From the NCBI GenBank assembly GCA_949840915.1, contig CATKXY010000003.1:102298-166297 (forward strand): a DNA stretch of 64,000 nt. Reading direction: 5' to 3'. The position numbers were made by a program, and so were the translations under genes. The notes under the pieces are model-generated. The model was given only the letters and a program-made list of their open reading frames with translations, did not search any database and was not told the origin of the DNA. Positions 49,936 to 58,660 of this stretch are shown here, piece after piece (within the stretch, counting starts at the first letter, position 1; the number at the start of each line of letters is the position of its first letter). This DNA is from an uncultured Lachnospiraceae bacterium. GTDB taxonomy: Bacteria; Bacillota; Clostridia; Lachnospirales; Lachnospiraceae.

Positions 49936-50019
49936 GCGGAAGTGTCGGAACTGGCAGACGAGCAAGACTAAGGATCTTGTGGCAGCAATGCCGTGTGGGT
50001 TCAAGTCCCATCTTCCGCA
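49936..50019 (+). tRNA. tRNA-Leu with A34 (anticodon AAG)
   Basis: An 84-base class II tRNA: acceptor GCGGAAG/CTTCCGC, anticodon stem CAAGA/TCTTG with loop CTAAGGA, so positions 34-36 read AAG, a long variable arm TGGCAGCAATGCC, T arm GTGGG-TTCAAGT-CCCAT, discriminator A. An unmodified A34 is disfavoured, so TadA-made inosine is expected. Together with tRNA-Pro(AGG) it points to extended inosine decoding. Confidence 0.92.
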
Positions 50020-50024
50020 TTGAG

Positions 50025-50061
50025 AAAAAGGAAACCTTGAGGATATCGAGGTTTCCTTTTT
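50025..50061. terminator. Terminator between tRNA-Leu and VOC gene
   Basis: AAAAGGAAACCT and AGGTTTCCTTTT form a 12-bp stem with A-run and T-run on the outside, so it can serve both strands. Confidence 0.88.
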
Positions 50062-50071
50062 AAATTAAAAC

Positions 50072-50464
50072 TTATTCATGCAATTCTAACGGGAGTCCGT
50101 CCGGATCAAAGAAAAAAGTCATTTTCTTATGAGTATATTCATCATATCGAACCGGCTCACATTCAATTCCGCACTTTTTTAATTCTGCCGCGGCCGCTTC
50201 AACATCTTCCACATGAAAAGCCAGATGACGAAGACCGCAGGCCTCAGGGCGGCTGATACGTTTTGGCGGATTCGTTTCTGCAAAGATTTCCAATTCAATC
50301 GCCTCTGTACCATCTCCGATTTTCAGATCCAGTTTCCAGTCCTTTCTCTGATCACGATAGTTTTCTCTGATCACCTCAAAGCCGAGCTTATGGACATAAA
50401 AGTCTTTTGCTGCCTGAATATCAGATACAATAATGGCAACGTGATGGATGGCATTTAACTTCAT
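50072..50464 (-). CDS. VOC/glyoxalase-family protein
   Basis: A 130-residue single-domain VOC protein with paired beta-alpha-beta3 repeats: HHVAIIVSDIQAAKDFYVHKLGFEVIRENYR and LRHLAFHVEDVEAAAAELKKCGIECE, ending FFFDPDGLPLELHE. Putative metal ligands are His8 and later Glu/His residues in each half. It is close in look to YaeR/SMU-type lactoylglutathione lyase-like proteins. Substrate unknown. GGGAGGGTTTG precedes the ATG on the minus strand. It stands between tRNA-Leu and the phage-tail module. Confidence 0.85.
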   Translation of the reverse strand: MKLNAIHHVAIIVSDIQAAKDFYVHKLGFEVIRENYRDQRKDWKLDLKIGDGTEAIELEIFAETNPPKRISRPEACGLRHLAFHVEDVEAAAAELKKCGIECEPVRYDEYTHKKMTFFFDPDGLPLELHE

Positions 50465-50634
50465 CTCACAAACCCTCCCTTCAAATACTGAGTTATCTAA
50501 TTATACCATCTCACTTTATACGGAACAATCACAATATGAAACCGATCTCTTTGTGTTAAGTACCCTTAATGTGAAAGCTAAATGCTTTTACTGCACAGCG
50601 GAGGCTTGCAGGTAGGGCATTGGTATCTGACAAA

Positions 50635-51582
50635 TTATTCAAACTTTATATTATATATACACGCCAGCATAGATGTCATTGAATTAGGATTGATTAAACT
50701 GATTGTAAAATAACCATATCCTTTTAGGTCTGATATATCAAGCTGCAAGGTTTCTCTTTCTTCTGATGGTAAGATTGGCAATGCATTCTGAACCTCATTA
50801 AAAACAATTTCGTATCCGGCATTTAAATATTCAAACCACAAATCAGCATGTGGCTGTTTTGTAAACCCGAAGGACAATATTTGAGTATTTTTACCCTCGG
50901 ATATACCGCGTATATTATATTCGATCGTTACGGTGTTATAATTATCCAGACGAATAGGAAGAGCAGAAAATAGTGAGCCGGCAGCTCTGCCCACGAAAGA
51001 GCTAGCAGAATAGACATAGGTGTAGCAAGCTAGATGATCCAATACAGTTGTTGTTATTCCAAAATTACTGTTGCTGTATTCATCTTGAGTATAGTATATG
51101 TGACTGCCGCCAGGACTAAAAGAAGTAACAGTATTGCGTGCGTGTATTCCGTCAATATATGGTTTTGTGATTACTGTATCACAATAACTCTTTGCCTGTA
51201 ACGGGAGAGATGAGTTATACATAAGTCCGCTGCAAAAATTATCGTTTATCGCTCCGTCTTTAATAAGATATCCATCAAAATTTAATCCGGCATAAACTAC
51301 ATCTTGCCACTGCCCGTCAATATATCCCTGATAATAGTCGGAATTTTCATTATAAACTAGTATATGTTTTTTCATATCATCATTTTCGGTTTTTATTTCC
51401 GTTTTTAGATCAGTTTTGGTATTTTGGATTAAATTTTTTATATCCTGTATCTCTTTTTCGAGATTGTTACCATTATCCATTTCACAGTCGCTGGCCTTAT
51501 GCCAGAAGGACAGTCGTTCCCATGCGCCATCAACATAGCGTCTGAGTTTTTTACCGGCTTTAATTGTTTCTTGTATTGCCAT
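50635..51582 (-). CDS. Phage-tail-associated fibre-type protein
   Basis: A 315-residue protein, last of the minus-strand tail module. The N-terminus (AIQETIKAGKKLRRYVDGAWERLSFWHKASD) is a short adaptor followed by a predicted coiled coil (NNLEKEIQDIKNLIQNTKTD, KTEIKTENDDMKK), then a beta-rich domain with many Tyr, Ser and Asn. This is the make-up of a trimeric fibre or receptor-binding tip. AAGGGGTG precedes the ATG. It follows the 103-residue protein, echoing the pairing of the small protein and large fibre upstream. No family is recognised. Confidence 0.6.
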   Translation of the reverse strand: MAIQETIKAGKKLRRYVDGAWERLSFWHKASDCEMDNGNNLEKEIQDIKNLIQNTKTDLKTEIKTENDDMKKHILVYNENSDYYQGYIDGQWQDVVYAGLNFDGYLIKDGAINDNFCSGLMYNSSLPLQAKSYCDTVITKPYIDGIHARNTVTSFSPGGSHIYYTQDEYSNSNFGITTTVLDHLACYTYVYSASSFVGRAAGSLFSALPIRLDNYNTVTIEYNIRGISEGKNTQILSFGFTKQPHADLWFEYLNAGYEIVFNEVQNALPILPSEERETLQLDISDLKGYGYFTISLINPNSMTSMLACIYNIKFE

Positions 51583-51595
51583 ATTTTTTCACCCC

Positions 51596-51907
51596 TTATT
51601 CAATCCAAATCATATTTTCATTTATCTGAGCAGGTTCTGCACCAGAATGTATAAACACTTCTTTTTTTTCTTTTGTCAGTAAATATCCTTGCAAAGATTC
51701 AATGCGGTTTTCTATTGCATTGAAATAGTCGGCAAAGTAACCGTGAATATTTTCCGGACTATTGATAAATTTATTGGCTTCGTCATATTTCTTTTGAGCT
51801 ATCAGGTTGTTGTATGTATTAACGACATTTACGTTATCCAAACCATTATCTTGAAAAAATGACATTGAATCGATCTTATTTGGATATTGAGATATTGTAT
51901 TTATCAT
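51596..51907 (-). CDS. Small tail-module protein, paralogue of 54071-54394
   Basis: A 103-residue protein. NTYNNLIAQKKYDEANKFINSPENIHGYFADYFNAIENRIESL aligns by eye with NEINDLRVQGKYNEAADIIRNNQNILSHYIVDATTFRTWEEEI of the other small protein (in pieces), and both end in EP-x-(6-7)-W-(I/L). Helical N-terminal two-thirds, short C-terminal strand ending MIWIE. Each copy lies immediately before a fibre-type gene in transcription order, so an adaptor or fibre-assembly role is a reasonable guess. AAAGCGAGGTG lies ahead of the ATG. Confidence 0.6.
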   Translation of the reverse strand: MINTISQYPNKIDSMSFFQDNGLDNVNVVNTYNNLIAQKKYDEANKFINSPENIHGYFADYFNAIENRIESLQGYLLTKEKKEVFIHSGAEPAQINENMIWIE

Positions 51908-51987
51908 AATCTATTTTTCACCTCGCTTTACAGGTCACATATTGCCCGATTACAATTTGGATAAGATTTGTCAGAGTTTAATCGGAC

Positions 51988-54060
51988 TTACTGATATACA
52001 ATACCAAACTTAATGGTCGGATTGGCCGAGTGTACCATAAGCGGAACTCCCCTGGAGACAGCACGAAAAATGACTTCTATCGAATTCGCAGACAAATTCA
52101 CCTCCATCTCTGATATCTTGGCTGTACTGTTGCTAAAAGGCAATGTCCGCCATTGATAGTATAAACGCACTACCGCATCTGCTTTGTCTAATTCAAAGGA
52201 ATTAAATCCGCCGTTTTTACTGCCTGTAACACCAAATGCATGCATATATTCGTAACTGTCGCTACCCTTGTTGAACCGCAGCCCATACTCTGTTTCTGAT
52301 ATACTAAAACAAAGTATCTCAATTTTATTGATATCCAAGTTGAGATTATGATTATATACCCATGTGGAAGTCTTAATAGTCGTGGTAGCAAAATATGTCC
52401 ATGCTGTATTACTCAACGCCACACCTGACCATATACCATCATTCAAACTACATTCTTTATAGTAGTTTCTATATCCGCCTCCATTTCCGGCCACACCGCA
52501 AATGGTGTTACCCTGCACGATTTTATCCGCAGTAAGCCCAATTGTAGATGCCAACTTAGCATATGGAAGATATTCATAACTATTGCCGGCCCAGGAGCAG
52601 CCATGATATCCCCTTGGCACAGCGACTTCAAGCCTATTATTATTAGGAGTATTCCGAACATCATTGATCTCGCAAACAACACCTGTGTAATCTGACATTG
52701 TCCCTGTAATCTTGTTCTTTCCCACCCATGCAGTACTGCCCTTGAGGATTTGCTGCGCTGTCGCAGTTCCGTCGCTTCGTATATTATTTACATGATCTGC
52801 CATAGTCTGGAAGGTGGCATCTGTAGCTGTCGTTACACCGTTCGCAGTGATGGCAGATGCAACTAACGACTTTCCATCACTGACAGATTTTTTTACGGCA
52901 TCGAGTTCATCCGTGGACGCCAGCCTCTTGGTTGCGGCAATGCTGACTCCATTCTTGACATTTCCGATTATCAATATCTTAACCGGAGCATTATAAACAT
53001 CACTGGAAACAGTAATAGTAAGTGTGATTTCACAGGAATAAAGCTCGTTGTCATACTCGTTTTGATATTCGGAAGAAAAGGTTATCCAACCGGCATTCAG
53101 GCCTAATATATTTCTTGTGTCTTTAAAGCGAAAAACGGAACCGATAGGGTACCTGGTTACTTTTTGAGCCAATTCCGCAAGCGTTGATGCTGTGAGTTGG
53201 AATACAGACTGACAGACGCTGCCGACTCCACTTTCATCCCGCCATGCGGGATTGCCATTGGCATCCGTTTTCCAAACTTTATTTGCCTGACCTTGTCCTG
53301 AAGCTACATATCCTTCGCTGGATGCTGTATTAGGTTTCCATGTGTCGTCAAATTCAACATCATTTTCTAAATCGGATAGTTTTGTCGGTATAGCAATATT
53401 AACCTTTCTGTCTTCAGATACAGGCAAATCTGTGCCATTATTCCGAATACCCACAATAAGATTTTTTTCTGCATCGTCTGGTGCATGAGCAGTTTGTGAG
53501 TGTGCATAAGCTTGATTGTTTTTCACATAATCTTCTTTGCTTAACAAACCATCTACAGAGGCAGTGGCCTTGGGAATTGCATTTGCGGAGATGACGATCC
53601 ATTCGGTACCGTTATAGCGATAGGTATAATCGGTATCTTTGACATTGATGGTCCATCCGTCTTCAGGCTCTGGGTATGTAACTGCGATATCATCATAAGT
53701 TTCAACTGATTCCTTCCAGTCAATAGCTGATTCTAAGGCAGAAAATTTGTTATCTACTTCGTTTGGCGTATAGGGTGTATAGCCAAGCGCATTAACAACA
53801 TTATTTCTTGTAATTTCAGATCGGATGGCAGCAGAAGATTTGTTATCAACATTTCCCAGGCCAAGTTGTTCTTTAGTAATGTGATGTGGATTATTATTAT
53901 TTTGGATATGTTCGGACAATGATTTGTCCTGACTTCCATTTTTTAATTCTATTCCATGCAACGCAGAATCTATCAAATCCATATTAGAATTTTGTACTGA
54001 TATGGAATATTTGTCTGTAGAGAGCGGCTTTTCCAAAGAATAGTATTGAGTTGTATTCAT
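51988..54060 (-). CDS. Phage tail fibre protein
   Basis: A 690-residue fibre. Near the N-terminus NNNNPHHITKEQLGLGNVDNKSS (about 57-79, in pieces) is the widespread tail-fibre motif (H-x-T-K-x-Q-V/L-G-L-G-N-V-D-N). Middle repeats such as TAQQILKGSTAWVGKNKITGTM and ADKIVQGNTICGVAG are short shaft modules of clostridial phage fibres. The C-terminal part is beta-rich with no lectin or peptidase motif I can name. I start at 54060 (MNTTQYYSLEK), preceded by GAGAGGAAAA; the frame is open further upstream but overlaps the small gene. Confidence 0.82.
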   Translation of the reverse strand: MNTTQYYSLEKPLSTDKYSISVQNSNMDLIDSALHGIELKNGSQDKSLSEHIQNNNNPHHITKEQLGLGNVDNKSSAAIRSEITRNNVVNALGYTPYTPNEVDNKFSALESAIDWKESVETYDDIAVTYPEPEDGWTINVKDTDYTYRYNGTEWIVISANAIPKATASVDGLLSKEDYVKNNQAYAHSQTAHAPDDAEKNLIVGIRNNGTDLPVSEDRKVNIAIPTKLSDLENDVEFDDTWKPNTASSEGYVASGQGQANKVWKTDANGNPAWRDESGVGSVCQSVFQLTASTLAELAQKVTRYPIGSVFRFKDTRNILGLNAGWITFSSEYQNEYDNELYSCEITLTITVSSDVYNAPVKILIIGNVKNGVSIAATKRLASTDELDAVKKSVSDGKSLVASAITANGVTTATDATFQTMADHVNNIRSDGTATAQQILKGSTAWVGKNKITGTMSDYTGVVCEINDVRNTPNNNRLEVAVPRGYHGCSWAGNSYEYLPYAKLASTIGLTADKIVQGNTICGVAGNGGGYRNYYKECSLNDGIWSGVALSNTAWTYFATTTIKTSTWVYNHNLNLDINKIEILCFSISETEYGLRFNKGSDSYEYMHAFGVTGSKNGGFNSFELDKADAVVRLYYQWRTLPFSNSTAKISEMEVNLSANSIEVIFRAVSRGVPLMVHSANPTIKFGIVYQ

Positions 54061-54070
54061 ATTTTTCCTC

Positions 54071-54394
54071 TCAGTCTGCAAGCCATACATCGCCCTCCAG
54101 ACATTCCGGTTCGGATTCATCAAAATAGATGGACTGTTGTACTTGCTTTGCAAATGTTTGTGTGTTGTATATTTCTTCTTCCCAGGTTCGGAAAGTAGTG
54201 GCATCAACGATATAATGGGATAAAATGTTCTGGTTATTCCGAATGATATCGGCAGCTTCATTATACTTCCCCTGTACCCGCAGATCATTGATTTCGTTAA
54301 TCGTGTCTGCAATACTGTCATCTATATTTTTAAAATTGTGTTTAATAATTTTTTGAGAGGGGAAATTACTGAATTCATTTTCGTATTTTGACAT
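54071..54394 (-). CDS. Small tail-module protein upstream of fibre gene
   Basis: A 107-residue protein (MSKYENEFSNFPSQKIIKHN...) with a helical core INEINDLRVQGKYNEAADIIRNNQNILSHYIV (in pieces) and a C-terminal tail QQSIYFDESEPECLEGDVWLAD. It is a paralogue of 51596-51907 and sits 10 bases before the fibre gene. Start ATG 54394 follows GAGGTGATG. Function unknown; the repeated coupling with fibre-type genes suggests attachment or folding of the fibre. Confidence 0.6.
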   Translation of the reverse strand: MSKYENEFSNFPSQKIIKHNFKNIDDSIADTINEINDLRVQGKYNEAADIIRNNQNILSHYIVDATTFRTWEEEIYNTQTFAKQVQQSIYFDESEPECLEGDVWLAD

Positions 54395-54513
54395 AAAGAT
54401 CATCACCTCACTTTTATTTTTTCTGAACTGATTTTCCGGTTCTTCTACGCGCCGGTTCAAGTAGATGTATGCGTTGATAGATAATGTATGGCGTATATTT
54501 ATCGCTGTATCTG

Positions 54514-56289
54514 TTACAGTTCCTGACCGCTTATGACAGTGAGGAGTTCGTCGGATGCGAATTTGCCCAGCGTACCGTGGGTGTAATCCGAGAGAGCTTT
54601 GTGCGTTCCGGCTTCCTTCAACAGCATCTCATAGGAGGGATAGAAGCGGTACATGGTGATGGTGCTGGTAAAGCTGGAAAAATCGTGGGATACGGCGGAG
54701 ATGATATACTGATACTCTGCATTGGAGTCGCTTCGTTTATAGGATACCTTTTTGCTGACGTCCAGAAAAGGCAGCAGGATCGTGGTGATGGTAATATTAT
54801 CGGTCAGGCGAGAGTTTTTCCAGTTTTCCCATTTGGCTCTGTCTGCAGCCAGATCGTCGGAGGGGATATTTTCATACTCATTTCCGGTCTTGATCTCGGG
54901 TGTCTCTCCGATTTTTTCCACTGTGAAGGGAGAGTTAGCGATAATGGTCATGTCGACGCGGTCACAATTATAGAATTTCTGAAAGTATTCTTTGGAATAC
55001 AATTCGCAGGTCTGTCCGTCGGATGCGGTTACAAACTGCCCGCTTTTTCTGCCGTTAGTCAGCACGTTCAGCGCGTGTACCTGCCACTGGCCCAGCAGAC
55101 AGGCCTTGATGACATATTCTCCGTCCGCATATCTTTTCCGGATCTTAAAAGCATACACATTGTCCGGTTTTAAAGTTTCGGCAGGGAGAGCTTCTTCACG
55201 GGAGTCGCCACAGACAGGGATGTCGCCCAAGCTGTTTAAGTTAAGCAGGGGGGCCTGCTGATTGGCGGACGGAATCTTCAGCGCGATGACGTCGCCATTG
55301 GAGTATTTGTCCTGATATCCTGACAGGGCGGCGGTATAGGTATTGCTTTCTGTGTCATAGGTACATTCCTCCGCATAGAAGTCGGCCTCTATCACCCGCC
55401 CCCAGACTTCACAGATATTGCGCACGGCGGTCATGTCTACAGTCGTGTTCTCAGAGATCAGCACCCGCTGCAGGAAGCTGTTATCCAGAAACAGATCGTC
55501 CTCATAGCACGAGGGTTTTTGCTGACATATAAAGGCGTTGGATTCCGTGTCAAAAAACATTTCGTAGTTGGGGTATAAGTCCCGGAGGGTTGTCAATATA
55601 GAGAGAACACTGCAGCCTGCCGAGAATTCCAGATCGTAGGGGATTGCGTTCCAGGTTTTATTCTCTGTTCGGTATTTTTCCCAGTCTTCGTTATATTCGG
55701 GCATGGCATAATGTTCGCCGATGTCTTCAATCCTGTAGTCCGTGATATTTGCCAGTTTTTCCAATGTCTCGATGACTGCGTTCCTGATAATATGATGCGA
55801 AATCACTTCGCCGGTGTCTTTATTTTCATGATAGGCGGGATAGCTGATGGTCAGTGCTCCCAGTTGGCCGTTTTTGGTGCCGTCCAGCTTCTTCATGAAG
55901 TCTGCGCAGTTTATGGTAAGGCTGTTGGAGGAGGCATCGTAGGCAGCGGAAGTGTCGGTATATACATAGGTTCCCAGGGGGTATTCTCTGTATTGCCCGG
56001 TCTTTGGATGGTACAGGCTTACAAAGATCCGTATATCCTTGTTCAGCCACAGCAGACTGTTCTCAGTCAGCCTGATTTTTTCGGTCAAGGTGGGCTGGAG
56101 AGTCAGACTGGCGGTGCGTCTGACATCTGATTCGCCGGATATGGACAGACTGCCGTTTGCGATGCCATAGATGATTCCCGTAATTCTCTGTTTTGAATCC
56201 AACACTTCAATTCGCAGCTTTGGCGTCTGTGGCGCTGCGGACTGTTGGAGAACAAGTGTCAGATCCTCCTGTGTGATCACGGAAGACAT
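54514..56289 (-). CDS. Prophage structural protein, DUF5048-like
   Basis: A 591-residue protein. It opens SSVITQEDLTLVLQQSAAPQTPKLRIEVLD, then IYGIANGSLSISGESDVRRTASLTLQPTL, LLWLNKDIRIFVSLYHPKTGQYREYPLGTYVYTD, a layout I associate with DUF5048 proteins of clostridial prophages. These lie between tape measure and fibres and probably build the tail tip or baseplate hub. Start ATG 56289 overlaps the end of the upstream gene. No lytic motif is seen. Confidence 0.65.
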   Translation of the reverse strand: MSSVITQEDLTLVLQQSAAPQTPKLRIEVLDSKQRITGIIYGIANGSLSISGESDVRRTASLTLQPTLTEKIRLTENSLLWLNKDIRIFVSLYHPKTGQYREYPLGTYVYTDTSAAYDASSNSLTINCADFMKKLDGTKNGQLGALTISYPAYHENKDTGEVISHHIIRNAVIETLEKLANITDYRIEDIGEHYAMPEYNEDWEKYRTENKTWNAIPYDLEFSAGCSVLSILTTLRDLYPNYEMFFDTESNAFICQQKPSCYEDDLFLDNSFLQRVLISENTTVDMTAVRNICEVWGRVIEADFYAEECTYDTESNTYTAALSGYQDKYSNGDVIALKIPSANQQAPLLNLNSLGDIPVCGDSREEALPAETLKPDNVYAFKIRKRYADGEYVIKACLLGQWQVHALNVLTNGRKSGQFVTASDGQTCELYSKEYFQKFYNCDRVDMTIIANSPFTVEKIGETPEIKTGNEYENIPSDDLAADRAKWENWKNSRLTDNITITTILLPFLDVSKKVSYKRSDSNAEYQYIISAVSHDFSSFTSTITMYRFYPSYEMLLKEAGTHKALSDYTHGTLGKFASDELLTVISGQEL

Positions 56290-57218
56290 GATGTGTTCCA
56301 CCATTCTTCCGATACATCAGAGAGTCCTAAGTAATACAGATCTTCCTCTGAGCTGACATCTCCAACTTCAACCCAGGAAAAGGATACATAACGGTTATTG
56401 TAAGCGGTATTGGCCGTGTCGGTGGGACTTGGGGTAATCTGTATCAGCCACATGCGTCCGTCGGGTATTTTCAGAAGCTTTGGAATACCATCGGACAAAA
56501 AGTCCATGAATTTCCGCTGATAATTGGTGCGTTGATAGTCGTACGGTCTGCCATATGCCAGCCGGCAGCTTTCTTTATCTGCCATGGGTACGAACGCGCC
56601 CGAGCAGATGCCGGTATCATAGTTGGCGATGGTGTTTCTCACAAAGACAGGGTATTTGTGATTTAATAATTCTATGGTAGAAGAGGGGATATTGCGGGTG
56701 GTATCACAGAATCCGTCTGTGATGACAGTACTCCACACCGTGTCGCCTTCTATAAGGAAAAGCTTATCAAAACTGAGTGTAATTTCAGAGGTGGCATAAT
56801 TGCCTTCCACGCCGTTTGAGACCGGAACGATAGCATATTCCCCCGGCGCCCCGGAGGCGGCAAAATAGTCGGGATAATTGATTACAAAATCGTCGATGGA
56901 GTGAATCTCTTTGACCGCCAACGTCTGCCAGGAAAAGCTCTTGTCGCTTCTCTTTTTGAGCAGCAGATGGGAGATTGTCTCCAGAGTCCAATCCACATTG
57001 CCCGCATTGGTACTGTTGTTGAAAGGGGCGTATAAGACTGTGTCAAAATCCCATTCCTCCGGACATGTGCCTGTTAGGTCGAACTCAGTATTTTTGCTGA
57101 CAAACAAATCGTCGTACAGGCCGTTTTGCAGTGCAATATAATCAATATTGTCCAACGCGGTGGGGGTAATGGCACAGGCCAATGCGCCTCCTATAAAGTT
57201 ACTTCCGCAGATAAACAT
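56277..57218 (-). CDS. Prophage tail-tip protein of unknown family
   Basis: A 313-residue protein starting MFICGSNFIGGALACAITP, with DFVINYPDYFAASGAPGEYAIVPVSNGVEGNYATSEI and WLIQITPSPTDTANTAYNNRYVSFSWVEVGD. It is beta-rich without membrane segments. It overlaps both neighbours in the module or lies within a few bases, so it is co-translated. I start at ATG 57218 after AGAGAGG; a GTG at 57230 overlapping the upstream stop is an alternative. Family not recognised. Confidence 0.55.
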   Translation of the reverse strand: MFICGSNFIGGALACAITPTALDNIDYIALQNGLYDDLFVSKNTEFDLTGTCPEEWDFDTVLYAPFNNSTNAGNVDWTLETISHLLLKKRSDKSFSWQTLAVKEIHSIDDFVINYPDYFAASGAPGEYAIVPVSNGVEGNYATSEITLSFDKLFLIEGDTVWSTVITDGFCDTTRNIPSSTIELLNHKYPVFVRNTIANYDTGICSGAFVPMADKESCRLAYGRPYDYQRTNYQRKFMDFLSDGIPKLLKIPDGRMWLIQITPSPTDTANTAYNNRYVSFSWVEVGDVSSEEDLYYLGLSDVSEEWWNTSCLP

Positions 57219-57226
57219 GTGCTTTG

Positions 57227-58261
57227 TCACCTCTCTTTCTCAACAAAGACCTTAAGCTGATACAGGTTTGACTCGCGCCGGAGGACAATGGTCACCATAT
57301 CGTCCGCTCCGAATATCTGTTCATCGGAGTAGAGCAAATAGTGACACACACCATTGGGCACAAGCAGCTTAAATCGCAGGGTTTCATCCGTATAGATGCG
57401 GGAGCTTAAGGTAAGTCCCGGGTTATCGTTTTTCATCTTCAGGATATCCGCTGTCTGCCAAAGATTCTTTCCACGGATAATCACTGTGAAATTATTTTCT
57501 ATGAGAAATCCTTCGTCATAGTAGAGTGTTTTGCCGATTAGATCAAGCATGCCATTTTCATAGGAAAAATGTTCCGGGCCATTGTATTGAATTACAATTA
57601 AATTAGAGGCCACCTGTACACAGCCCTGCTCGGGCAGGGCTGTGGTGTAAATGCGCGCATAGGTATTGGGATTTTCATACTTTATCAGAATATTCCTGAG
57701 GCCTGTGTCCAACAGCATTCCATGTACTGTTACGGCAGTGCATCTGATCGCGTAGGCTGTGTTGTTTTCCAGCCCCCGGTAGGTGTAAGCGATGTTGAAG
57801 ATATCATGCATCACATTGCTTTTCAGCAGTTGTTTCCCGGTGGAATCATAAAGGTAAAAGATATAGGAACTGATATTTTCCCAATCCTGTGAATGGTAGG
57901 AGATTGCGGCGGTAAAGGATGCGCTGTTGATTTCTTGGTGTTCCGGTAAGTCTTTAAAATCAAAGTCAGGGGTTTTAAAGGTGTAAAACAGAATCTTTTC
58001 GGATGAGGCGGAAGCAATGTTTTCGCTGTCATAAACGACGGCCTCCATGGTCCAGTTTTTGCCGTTTGTCAATGTCCCGGCCGGAATGGTATGTCTGAGC
58101 TCGTAGGTAGAAATGGTATCGTCAAAAGTTACTTCATTTGTCTCATTGTCCCGGATGATGATCCGGTTGGCATGAGCGCGGCTGCCTGTCCAGGCGAGAA
58201 AGATATCTTGTTCCTTATCGGCATCGAAGGGCAGTATCTTTTTTATAATCGGTCTTGACAT
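57227..58261 (-). CDS. Prophage tail protein with fibronectin-III-like repeats
   Basis: A 344-residue protein with beta-sandwich-like spacing: IFLAWTGSRAHANRIIIRDNETNE, NGKNWTMEAVVYDSEN and ISSYIFYLYDSTGKQLLKSN ... TYRGLENNTAYAIRCTAVTVHG, the last pattern (L-x-N-x-x-Y-x-I-x-x-x-A-x-x) being typical of FnIII domains. Such domains decorate tail tubes and tips. It sits between the 98-residue protein and the tail-tip gene. Specific role unknown. Confidence 0.55.
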   Translation of the reverse strand: MSRPIIKKILPFDADKEQDIFLAWTGSRAHANRIIIRDNETNEVTFDDTISTYELRHTIPAGTLTNGKNWTMEAVVYDSENIASASSEKILFYTFKTPDFDFKDLPEHQEINSASFTAAISYHSQDWENISSYIFYLYDSTGKQLLKSNVMHDIFNIAYTYRGLENNTAYAIRCTAVTVHGMLLDTGLRNILIKYENPNTYARIYTTALPEQGCVQVASNLIVIQYNGPEHFSYENGMLDLIGKTLYYDEGFLIENNFTVIIRGKNLWQTADILKMKNDNPGLTLSSRIYTDETLRFKLLVPNGVCHYLLYSDEQIFGADDMVTIVLRRESNLYQLKVFVEKER

Positions 58262-58328
58262 ATTTAAATCTCACCGTCCTTGTGTTGTCTTGTGTAGCAG
58301 TGTCCGCAAAAGCGGCATCAGAGCCGCG

Positions 58329-58625
58329 TCAGCAGACTCCGCATATGTGAATGTGTTTTAAGTTCCCGCAGGGCTCCTTTATCCATACCCGCTGCATGAC
58401 TTGTAAACGGATTCCGGGTATGGAGCACTTTACGGTCCGTTCAATGCCTGTGCGGTCAAGAATGACATAGGTATTGTCGGCATTGGCCTTTTTGACGACG
58501 GAGGCGTAGGTCTGATCCGCAGGGATGGCGCTTAATTTCTGTTCGACCATGATCTGAATGGATTTGAGAATCTCTTTGCCGATATCTGCGTGTTTGCCGG
58601 TGTTTTTATCTGTGTTTATAGCCAT
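58329..58625 (-). CDS. Small prophage protein, possible OB-fold spike/baseplate type
   Basis: A 98-residue protein (MAINTDKNTGKHADIGKEILKSIQIMVEQKLSAI...) with an N-terminal helix and a C-terminal beta part ASVVKKANADNTYVILDRTGIERTVKCSIPGIRLQVMQRVWIKEP (in pieces). The ending KEPCGNLKHIHICGVC is cysteine-rich. The beta part resembles the small OB-fold (DUF2577-like) proteins next to tape-measure genes, but this is tentative. AAAGGAT precedes the ATG. Confidence 0.5.
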   Translation of the reverse strand: MAINTDKNTGKHADIGKEILKSIQIMVEQKLSAIPADQTYASVVKKANADNTYVILDRTGIERTVKCSIPGIRLQVMQRVWIKEPCGNLKHIHICGVC

Positions 58626-58660
58626 TTTGTGGTATCCTTTCTATAAAGGGCAGCAATGCT

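Noticed and set aside
51988..54060. Diversity-generating retroelement target in the fibre gene
   Set aside because: I looked for a reverse transcriptase, a variable/template repeat pair and a C-type lectin end; none is visible in the window.
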